This document shows positions 1 to 5,624 of a DNA stretch of 5,624 bases, piece after piece. The notes beneath the pieces were generated by a model. That model worked only from the letters and a program-made list of their open reading frames with translations, searched no databases and was not told the DNA's origin. Positions within the stretch are counted from its first letter, which is position 1. The number at the start of each line of letters is the position of its first letter. The translations under genes were made by a program, and so were the position numbers. The stretch comes from Acidimicrobiaceae bacterium (lineage in GTDB: Bacteria; Actinomycetota; Acidimicrobiia; Acidimicrobiales; RAAP-2), in assembly GCA_003133005.1 (NCBI GenBank), contig PKZI01000234.1:383-6006 (forward strand), in the 5' to 3' direction.

Positions 1-498
<498 letters not shown>

Positions 499-501
499 TT
501 C

Positions 502-933
502 GTGGCAACGCTGTTCGCAGAAATCGTCACGCCCGAGGCCGCGTTATGGTCGGGCGACGCGACGGCCTTGATCGCTCGCTCGTCCGACGGTGACTTCACG
601 ATCCTGCCGCAGCACACGCCCACGGTGGGCGACCTCATACCGGGCGTCGTTCGTGTCGAGACGACCGACGGCGAGCAGTCGTTCGTCGTGCACGGCGGCT
701 ACTTCCAAGTCGCTGCGGACGAGCGACCCGAGACCACGCGCGCCACGGTCCTCGCCGGCATCGCGGAAAAGATCAGCGACATCGACGTGCCGCGCGCGCG
801 TGCGGCGAAGGAAGCCGCCGAGACCCAATTGGCCGCTCTCGCACGCGAGGACGGCGACGAGAGCGCGGCGCGACGTCTCGCTCAAGAGGCGCTCACGCGT
901 GCGGATCTTCGACTGAGTGCGACCGGTAACTAG
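502..933 (+). CDS. atpC: F1Fo ATP synthase subunit epsilon
   Basis: This gene encodes the epsilon subunit of the F1 central stalk, which couples rotation to catalysis and can inhibit ATP hydrolysis. The protein has 143 residues, in the normal range. Residues 1-88 form the beta-sandwich domain, with the typical opening FAEIVTPEAALWSGDA, the TILPQHTP segment (33-40) and HGGYFQV (64-70). Residues 93-140 look like the two-helix C-terminal arm, rich in Ala, Arg and Glu. The stretch IDVPRA (94-99) matches the I(L)DxxRA motif that binds ATP in the Bacillus PS3 epsilon subunit, and arginines follow in the second helix. The GTG start at 502 has a good ribosome binding site and is three bases from the atpD stop. 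The TAG stop at 931-933 overlaps the stop of the convergent glpX. It is the last gene of the atp operon seen here. Confidence 0.95.
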   Translation: MATLFAEIVTPEAALWSGDATALIARSSDGDFTILPQHTPTVGDLIPGVVRVETTDGEQSFVVHGGYFQVAADERPETTRATVLAGIAEKISDIDVPRARAAKEAAETQLAALAREDGDESAARRLAQEALTRADLRLSATGN

Positions 934-948
934 AAACCAGCGGTCGTG
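918..948. terminator. Possible bidirectional hairpin over the atpC/glpX stop codons
   Basis: CGACC (920-924) pairs with GGTCG (942-946), and GGT (925-927) pairs with ACC (936-938), leaving a three-base bulge (939-941) and an eight-base loop (928-935) that contains both stop codons. G-U pairs could extend the base at 918-919 with 947-948. There is no U-run on either side, so it is not a classical intrinsic terminator. Because the convergent genes leave no spacer, any structure that separates the transcripts must lie within coding DNA such as this. Weak evidence: inverted repeats of this size arise by chance in GC-rich DNA. Confidence 0.25.
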
Positions 949-1919
949 AACTCTTGGAGTTTGTCGTGACGGTGAAAGGTCTCGATGGTGCGCACCGTGC
1001 CCGAGCGTGAACGCACGACGAGCGACTGGGTCGTCGCACCGAAGTCGTAGAAGCGAACCCCGCGCAGGAAATCCCCGTCGGTGATCGCGGTCGCCGAGAA
1101 GAAACAGTTGTCGCTCGCGACGAGGTCGTCGGTCGAAAGAACGCGGTTGAAGTCATAACCGAGGCTCTCGGCGTAGCGCTGTTCCTCCTCGTCGCGCGCG
1201 TGCAGGACACCTTGGATCTCGCCACCCAGTCCCTTTAAGGCCGCGGCCGCGATGACGCCCTCGGGTGTGCCGCCAATCCCGAAGAGCACGTCGGCGCCCG
1301 AGTTGGGCCATCCGGTCGCGATCGCGCCCGCGACGTCGCCGTCGAGGATCGATAAGACCCGCGCACCGGTCTCGCGCACTTCTTCGACCAGTGAATCGTG
1401 GCGCGGACGATCGAGCACGACGACGCCGAGTTCTTGGATTGGTTTCTTCAGTCGTTTCGAGAGTTCGTGAAGGTTGTCGGTCGCTGACGCGTTGACGTCG
1501 ACCGCGCCGCGACCTCGCGGGCCCACGGCCACTTTCTTCATGTAGACGCACGGACCGGGATTGAACATCGTGCCGCGCTCGGAGAGCGCGATGACCGACA
1601 GCGCGCCGTTTTGACCCTTCGCCGTCAGCGTCGTGCCGTCCACGGGATCGACCGCGACGTCAACGAGCGGCGGACGACCGTCGCCAATGCGCTCGCCGTT
1701 GTAGAGCATGGGCGCCTCGTCCTTCTCACCTTCACCGATGACGACGATGCCGTCCATCGTGATCGCCCCGAGCACGAAGCGCATGGCGTCGACCGCTGCG
1801 CCGTCGGCGGCGTTCTTGTCGCCTCGTCCCGACCAACGAGCGGCCGCGATCGCGGCGGCTTCGGTGACGCGAATCATCTCCAGGGCGATGTTGCGGTCGG
1901 GCCTCGAAGGTGGCTTCAC
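930..1919 (-). CDS. glpX: Fructose-1,6-bisphosphatase class II (GlpX type)
   Basis: GlpX hydrolyses fructose 1,6-bisphosphate to fructose 6-phosphate in gluconeogenesis, in the cytoplasm and with a divalent metal. In many actinobacteria, Mycobacterium tuberculosis among them, it is the main or only FBPase. From GTG at 1919 the product has 329 residues, within the family range. Motifs of the Li-sensitive phosphatase fold are all present: [19 protein letters not shown] (17-35, metal ligand D34), [16 protein letters not shown] (61-76), DPVDGTT (91-97), [15 protein letters not shown] (119-133), LDRPRH (169-174), DGDVAGAI (193-200) and GGTPEG (216-221, E220). The open frame continues upstream to 2264, but that stretch is antisense to murA and unlike GlpX, so I start at the GTG that puts about nine residues before [12 protein letters not shown]. 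No Shine-Dalgarno sequence precedes it. The gene is convergent with atpC (four-base stop overlap) and divergent from murA. Confidence 0.95.
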   Translation of the reverse strand: MKPPSRPDRNIALEMIRVTEAAAIAAARWSGRGDKNAADGAAVDAMRFVLGAITMDGIVVIGEGEKDEAPMLYNGERIGDGRPPLVDVAVDPVDGTTLTAKGQNGALSVIALSERGTMFNPGPCVYMKKVAVGPRGRGAVDVNASATDNLHELSKRLKKPIQELGVVVLDRPRHDSLVEEVRETGARVLSILDGDVAGAIATGWPNSGADVLFGIGGTPEGVIAAAALKGLGGEIQGVLHARDEEEQRYAESLGYDFNRVLSTDDLVASDNCFFSATAITDGDFLRGVRFYDFGATTQSLVVRSRSGTVRTIETFHRHDKLQEFTTAGF

Positions 1920-1997
1920 ACGGCCCAGCGTACTCGGGGACCCTTTTAATTGCTGGGTGCAAAGGGGTTGGTGCGAACAAACGGCAATACTTGAAGG
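1920..1997. promoter_or_regulatory. Divergent glpX/murA control region
   Basis: These 78 bases separate two divergent genes and must hold promoters for both. The region is locally AT-richer (CTTTTAATTG near 1943-1952) than the surrounding coding DNA. On the minus strand TACGCT (1932 down to 1927) fits a TANNNT -10 element and would start transcription at about 1920, next to the glpX GTG at 1919. On the plus strand AATACT (1986-1991) is a weaker -10 candidate (four of six consensus bases) that would start transcription at the murA GTG itself (1998). I see no convincing -35 element for either. The existence of promoters is inferred from gene layout; their exact positions are uncertain. Confidence 0.5.
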
Positions 1998-3263
1998 GTG
2001 AGTTCTCTCGTCGTAAAGCCCGCTGGTCCCCTCGACGGCGACGTACTCGCCCTCGGCGCGAAGAACGCAGTCCTCAAGGAAATGGCGGCGTGTCTGCTCG
2101 CGACGGGCGAACACGAACTCACCAACGTGCCCGACATCACCGACGTCTCGGTCATGGCCGAGTTGCTGAGCGCGCTGGGATGCACCGTCACGCGCCCGCG
2201 CGCCCACGAGCTTCGAGTCAACGTGCCCGAGGCGAAAGACCTTCACCCCATTGCTCCCGCGCACCTCTTTGAAGCAATGCGCGCGTCGATCGTCGTACTC
2301 GGACCGCTCCTCGCTCGTTGTGGCGAGGCGAATATGGCCTTACCCGGCGGGGACGACTTCGGTCAGCGACCGATCAACTTTCACACCGACGGACTTTCGG
2401 CGATGGGCGCGACGTTCGCGAACGACCGGTCCTCGATTCACGCGACGGTCGCGCGTGGGCGTCTCTACGCGACGCGCATCACCCTCGAGTACCCGAGCCA
2501 CACGGCGACTGACAACTTATTGATGGCGTGCGTGCTCGCTGACGGGCGGTCGGTGATCGACAACGCGGCGCGCGAACCAGAGGTCGAGGACCTCGGACGC
2601 CAACTGATCGCCATGGGCGCGCACATCGAGGGACTGGGTACCTCGCGACTCACCATCGACGGCGTGAGTGAACTGATACCCGCGCGTCATCGGGTGCTCA
2701 CCGACCGCGTCGTGTCCGCCACGTATCTGGCGTCGGGCTTGATCACCGGGGGAGCGGTTCGCGTGCTCGACGCGCGACCCGAGCACATGGAGATGTTGCT
2801 GCGAAAGATCGACGCCATGGGTGGTCGCGTCGACAAGGAAGGTGAGGGTGTCCAGGTCGCAGGACCTGATCGGCTGAAGGCCTGTGACGTCGCGACGTTG
2901 CCCTATCCCGGTGTCGCCACCGACTACAAGCCGCTGATAACCGCGATGTTGAGCGTCGCCAAGGGAGTGTCGGTCGTCACTGAGAACCTGTTCGTCGGCC
3001 GCTTTCGCTACGTGGACGAACTGGTGCGCCTGGGCGCGAGCATCACGACCGAGGGCCATCACGCGATGATTCGCGGCGTCGAGAGCCTCCAGGGCACCTC
3101 GGTGCGCGGCACCGACATCCGCGCCGCCGCCGCGCTCGTGCTCGCCGGGCTGGTCGCGACGGGCGAGACGACCGTGAGCGGGCGCGAACACCTCGAGCGT
3201 GGTTACGACGACTTCGTAGGTCACCTCCAGAGTTTGGGTGCCGCCGTCGAGAGGGCTGAATGA
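1998..3263 (+). CDS. murA: UDP-N-acetylglucosamine 1-carboxyvinyltransferase (MurA), Asp active-site variant
   Basis: MurA transfers enolpyruvate from PEP to UDP-GlcNAc, the first committed step of peptidoglycan synthesis, in the cytoplasm. The product has 421 residues, as is typical. Landmarks: GAKNAVLK (20-27, K22/N23), [14 protein letters not shown] (94-107), the active-site loop [12 protein letters not shown] (114-125), [10 protein letters not shown] (191-200), TDYKP (308-312, D309), [14 protein letters not shown] (329-341, R335) and ERGYDDF (400-406, R401). The catalytic Cys (E. coli C115) is Asp here, D119, as in M. tuberculosis, Chlamydia and Borrelia; this predicts fosfomycin insensitivity. 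The usual PTDLQ and ENRF/EARF loops read ATDYK and VGRF, a mild divergence. GTG 1998 is the only possible start: an in-frame TGA lies at 1992-1994 and the conserved N-terminus follows at once. GAAGG abuts the GTG, too close for a normal ribosome binding site, so the mRNA may be leaderless. The stop overlaps the meaB start. Confidence 0.92.
   Translation: MSSLVVKPAGPLDGDVLALGAKNAVLKEMAACLLATGEHELTNVPDITDVSVMAELLSALGCTVTRPRAHELRVNVPEAKDLHPIAPAHLFEAMRASIVVLGPLLARCGEANMALPGGDDFGQRPINFHTDGLSAMGATFANDRSSIHATVARGRLYATRITLEYPSHTATDNLLMACVLADGRSVIDNAAREPEVEDLGRQLIAMGAHIEGLGTSRLTIDGVSELIPARHRVLTDRVVSATYLASGLITGGAVRVLDARPEHMEMLLRKIDAMGGRVDKEGEGVQVAGPDRLKACDVATLPYPGVATDYKPLITAMLSVAKGVSVVTENLFVGRFRYVDELVRLGASITTEGHHAMIRGVESLQGTSVRGTDIRAAAALVLAGLVATGETTVSGREHLERGYDDFVGHLQSLGAAVERAE
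3249..3255 (+). promoter_or_regulatory. Ribosome binding site of meaB within murA
   Basis: The purine run GAGAGGG ends four bases before the ATG at 3260, slightly close but usable as a Shine-Dalgarno sequence. It lies in the last codons of murA. Together with the ATGA overlap (3260-3263) it indicates translation coupled to murA and supports this ATG as the start. Confidence 0.55.
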
Positions 3264-4219
3264 TCCCTCGCGATCCGAGCGAACTCTTCGCGCTCGCGAA
3301 CAACGGCTCGCGCACCGCGCTCGCACGACTGCTCAGTTACGTCGAGGCCGGTGGCGCGCCACAACGCGAGACCGTGGCGCTCGCCTACCAGGCGGCGTCG
3401 CCCTACGTCGTGGGCATCACCGGCGCACCGGGCGGGGGTAAGTCGACGCTCACCGACCGACTGCTCACGTTCAGTCTCGAGCGAAGGTCGCTCGGTCGCG
3501 ACGGCGACTTCGATCAAGTGGGCGTGCTCTGCGTCGATCCCAGTTCGCCCTACACCGGTGGGGCGATCTTGGGCGACCGCGTGCGGATGCAAGACCACGC
3601 GACCGACGAGCGCGTCTTCATTCGTTCCATGGCGACGCGCGGGCACCTGGGCGGACTCTCGCTCGCGGTGCCCGACGCATTGCGCGTACTCGGCGCGGCG
3701 CACTTTCGCCTCGCCTTCGTCGAGACGGTGGGCGTTGGCCAGATGGAGGTCGAGATCGCGTCGGCCGCGGACACGACCGTCGTCGTGACCAATCCGGGCT
3801 GGGGCGACGCCATGCAGGCCAACAAGGCGGGACTCCTCGAAGTCGCCGACGTCTTTGTCATCAACAAGGCCGATCGGGCGGGCGTGCGTGAGACGCGTCG
3901 CGACCTCGAACAGATGCTCGATCTGGGAACCCACGAGTGGCGACCGCCGATCATTGAGACCACCGCCACCAACGCAGGGGGCGTCGAGCAACTCTGGGAC
4001 GCGCTCGTCGCGCACCGCGACTTCGTGCGGGGGCCGAACTTCGACGCGCATCGCCGAAAGCACCTAGCACGTGAACTCGACAAGGTCCTCGCCGTGATGC
4101 TGCACGCCCAAGTCACCGAACTCGCGCACGGCGACTCCTACGACGCGCAAATTGACGCACTGCTCGCGGGCACGACCGATCCGTATCACGCCGCCGAGAC
4201 ATTATTGGCGCGCTCGTGA
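3260..4219 (+). CDS. meaB: MeaB-type GTPase, chaperone of methylmalonyl-CoA mutase (ArgK family)
   Basis: MeaB is a G3E-family GTPase that protects B12-dependent acyl-CoA mutases and gates cofactor loading, in the cytoplasm; older annotations call it ArgK or LAO transport kinase. The 319-residue length fits. Features in order: a helical N-terminal part (1-48); P-loop GAPGGGKST (55-63); VDPSSPYTGGAILGDRVRM (92-110) with metal- and switch-region Asp residues; ETVGVGQMEVEI (155-166, usually GQSE); the switch III region NPGWGDAMQANKAG (178-191), whose Q186 and K189 line up with functionally important residues of Methylorubrum MeaB; base-recognition NKAD (202-205); and a C-terminal helical dimerisation arm from about 258. 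The ATG overlaps the murA stop and the TGA overlaps the start of the next gene, so it is the middle gene of an operon. No mutase is visible here, so the partner (methylmalonyl-, isobutyryl- or ethylmalonyl-CoA mutase) cannot be decided. The identity as MeaB/ArgK is secure. Confidence 0.93.
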   Translation: MIPRDPSELFALANNGSRTALARLLSYVEAGGAPQRETVALAYQAASPYVVGITGAPGGGKSTLTDRLLTFSLERRSLGRDGDFDQVGVLCVDPSSPYTGGAILGDRVRMQDHATDERVFIRSMATRGHLGGLSLAVPDALRVLGAAHFRLAFVETVGVGQMEVEIASAADTTVVVTNPGWGDAMQANKAGLLEVADVFVINKADRAGVRETRRDLEQMLDLGTHEWRPPIIETTATNAGGVEQLWDALVAHRDFVRGPNFDAHRRKHLARELDKVLAVMLHAQVTELAHGDSYDAQIDALLAGTTDPYHAAETLLARS

Positions 4220-4668
4220 TCGCGACGTCCACGGCCTACGACTTGGTCTTTCTCGTGCACATCCTGGCGGCGGTGACGACGTTGATCGTCTTTCTCGTGA
4301 TGCGTTTCGCCGCGCTCGCGGTCGTGCGTGGTGCGCCAAGCGCCACCCAGAAAGCTCGGTTCCCGAGTCGACGAAATTACGCGGCGCGCGCGCTGCACGT
4401 GTTGCCCGTGACGGGCCTGATCATGTCGCTCAGTGGCGACAGTTCGGTGTCACTGACGCGTCCGTGGGTAGGTGTCGGGATTGTCTGCTACATCCTCGCC
4501 GCGGGCCACCTCGAGGCGCGCACCCTGCCCCAAGAGCGAGTGATGAGCGAGGTGATCCACGTCGACGGCATGGCGTCGCGCGAGCGGGGCCGAAAACTCG
4601 TGACGTCAGTTGACGTGCTGCTCGCACTCGTCGCGGTGGCGTTCATCTCGATGTTGGTGCAGTACTAG
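4216..4668 (+). CDS. Small integral membrane protein of unknown function, four predicted helices
   Basis: I do not recognise this 150-residue protein with certainty. Hydrophobic segments lie at about residues 9-29, 57-72, 83-99 and 131-149. The loops after helices 1 and 3 are rich in Arg and Lys (R38, K46, R48, R52, R53; R102, R108, R122, R124, R126, K127), so the positive-inside rule puts both termini outside and both large loops in the cytoplasm. Membrane-face histidines are H15, H61 and H98. The layout loosely resembles DUF2269 or CopD-like small membrane proteins, but that is only an impression. The GTG at 4216 overlaps the meaB stop (GTGA, 4216-4219) and has no clear ribosome binding site, which suggests translational coupling; a later start (ATG at 4300) would remove helix 1. 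The gene ends the operon and its TAG overlaps the convergent cysN stop. Codon use matches the neighbours, so the gene looks real. Confidence 0.8.
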   Translation: MIATSTAYDLVFLVHILAAVTTLIVFLVMRFAALAVVRGAPSATQKARFPSRRNYAARALHVLPVTGLIMSLSGDSSVSLTRPWVGVGIVCYILAAGHLEARTLPQERVMSEVIHVDGMASRERGRKLVTSVDVLLALVAVAFISMLVQY

Positions 4669-5624
4669 AGAAACGAGGCGTGTCCGACCATGCCCGCGGC
4701 GACGGTGGCATTGGTCACCTCGTCGATCAGCACGAAACTTCCCGTGACGCGGTTCTGGCCGTAATCGTCGACCACGAGTGGATCGGCGGTCTGCAGCGTG
4801 GCGAGCCCGATCTCGTTGGTGGCGAGGCTGGTCGTGTCGCTCACGCTCAGGTTCGTGATGTCAACGACCCCCGCGAGCGACGCGACGCGAACGGGCGTCA
4901 CCTTGGTGGTGTGCTTGAGGCGCAACCGCTGACCAACGGCGAGAGGACTCTCGCCGAACCAGCAAATGGTGGCACTGAACTCCTTGGTGACCGTGGGAAG
5001 CGGCTCGGTGGCGATCATGTCGCCTCGCCCGGCGTTCGTTTCGGTCGTGAGGTCGACGTCGATCGACAGCCCGGTCGTGGCTTGATCGAGTGGTGGTCCA
5101 CCAAGATTGAGTGCGCCAATGGTCGTCTCGATGTTCGCGGGAAGCAGCGTCACGGTGTCGCCCACGCGGAGTGGCGCCCCGTTGAGCATGCCCGCGTAGG
5201 TACGACCGCCGCCGGGCTGGCGGAGCACCCACTGGACCGGTAGGCGCGCGCCGTGGTTGGTCCGCGTCCACGAACCAGCGTCGGAGGTCTCGAGGGCGGC
5301 GAGTACGGTCGGTCCCTCGTACCAGGGGGTGTTCGCCGATACGTCCACGACGTTGTCGCCGTAGAGCGCGGAGATGGGGATGCACGTGACGTGCTCGAAG
5401 CGCAGTTCGTGGGCGAGCGTCTCGAGTTCGTCGACGATTCCCAGGTACGCACTCTCGGACCAATTGACCTCGTCCATCTTGTTGACCGCCACGACGATGG
5501 TGCGCACCCCGAGCAGGGCTGCGATGACGAGGTGGCGTCGCGACTGTTCCTTCAGTCCGTGCTCGACGTTGAGCACCACGAGGGCAAGGTCGGCCGTCGA
5601 GGCGCCCGTCGCCATGTTCTTCGT
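4665..5624 (-). CDS. cysN: Sulfate adenylyltransferase large subunit (CysN), C-terminal two thirds (5' end outside window)
   Basis: CysN is the GTPase subunit of ATP sulfurylase; with CysD it makes adenosine 5'-phosphosulfate from sulfate and ATP in assimilation. The reading frame is open to the window edge, where the codons Thr-Lys-Asn precede MATGAST; this matches the internal (T)RNMVTGAST segment of CysN just after the G3 motif, so the Met at 5615 is not the start. Counting from that Met: NKMD (45-48) is the G4 motif, SAL (82-84) the G5 motif, and TPWYEGPTVL (96-105) marks the end of the G domain. The second domain, a beta barrel, spans about 123-205 (PVQWVLRQ at 126, RGDMIA at 197-202) and the third about 208-310 (ending TGSFVLIDEVTNATVAAGM). 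The protein stops right after this with GHASFL, so no APS kinase (CysC) domain is fused at the C-terminus, unlike mycobacterial CysNC. cysD is expected to lie upstream, beyond the right edge. Confidence 0.95.
   Translation of the reverse strand, partial: TKNMATGASTADLALVVLNVEHGLKEQSRRHLVIAALLGVRTIVVAVNKMDEVNWSESAYLGIVDELETLAHELRFEHVTCIPISALYGDNVVDVSANTPWYEGPTVLAALETSDAGSWTRTNHGARLPVQWVLRQPGGGRTYAGMLNGAPLRVGDTVTLLPANIETTIGALNLGGPPLDQATTGLSIDVDLTTETNAGRGDMIATEPLPTVTKEFSATICWFGESPLAVGQRLRLKHTTKVTPVRVASLAGVVDITNLSVSDTTSLATNEIGLATLQTADPLVVDDYGQNRVTGSFVLIDEVTNATVAAGMVGHASFL

Noticed and set aside
1920..2264. N-terminal extension of the glpX frame by 115 codons, up to an ATG at 2264
   Set aside because: It is antisense to the conserved start of murA, has no similarity to GlpX, and the family N-terminus fits GTG 1919. 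The open frame is a by-product of GC-rich codon use.
2517..3326. 269-codon open frame on the minus strand
   Set aside because: Antisense to murA, with no family motif; long antisense frames are expected at this GC content.
3221..4063. 280-codon open frame on the minus strand
   Set aside because: It lies antisense to meaB and the murA end, in DNA with clear MeaB motifs; its translation is low-complexity and shows no recognisable family.
4601..4616. Repeated TGACGT with a TGACGTCA palindrome
   Set aside because: It lies within the membrane-protein coding sequence (Val-Thr-Ser-Val-Asp-Val codons); short GC-rich palindromes of this kind are common here and nothing suggests an operator.
4680..5243. 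187-codon plus-strand open frame starting after the membrane-protein gene
   Set aside because: It is the complement of cysN, whose conserved domain sequence explains this DNA fully.
5613..5615. ATG on the minus strand as the cysN start
   Set aside because: The frame stays open to the edge with Thr-Lys-Asn before this Met, matching the internal RNMVTGAST region, and the P-loop and G3 motif have not yet appeared.

Overview
The window reads as ordinary chromosomal DNA from a high-GC bacterium, most likely an actinomycetote. The evidence is frequent GTG starts, GC-rich third positions, a GlpX-type (class II) fructose bisphosphatase, an actinobacterial-style MurA with Asp at the catalytic Cys position, and the neighbourhood of the atp operon end next to murA. 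An Acidimicrobiia-like lineage is a guess that the sequence alone cannot settle. I see no mobile element, CRISPR array, tRNA or rRNA, and no gene-free stretch longer than 78 bases.

Layout, left to right. (1) Bases 1-933, plus strand: the last third of atpD (F1 beta) and all of atpC (F1 epsilon), the 3' end of an ATP synthase operon. (2) Bases 930-1919, minus strand: glpX, convergent with atpC; the two stop codons overlap within one CTAG. (3) Bases 1920-1997: a short divergent control region between glpX and murA. (4) Bases 1998-4668, plus strand: a tight three-gene operon, murA, meaB and a small membrane protein, joined by ATGA and GTGA overlaps. (5) Bases 4665-5624, minus strand: the C-terminal two thirds of cysN, convergent with the membrane protein and again sharing one CTAG for both stops; its 5' end lies outside the window.

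The genes serve core metabolism: ATP synthesis, gluconeogenesis (FBPase), the first committed step of peptidoglycan synthesis, protection of a B12-dependent acyl-CoA mutase, and sulfate activation. No wholly new system is evident. The points most worth a second look are the MurA active-site substitution (predicted fosfomycin insensitivity) with other loop changes, the translational coupling of murA to meaB and an unidentified four-helix membrane protein, the two identical CTAG stop-codon overlaps, and a divergent promoter region that may give leaderless mRNAs.
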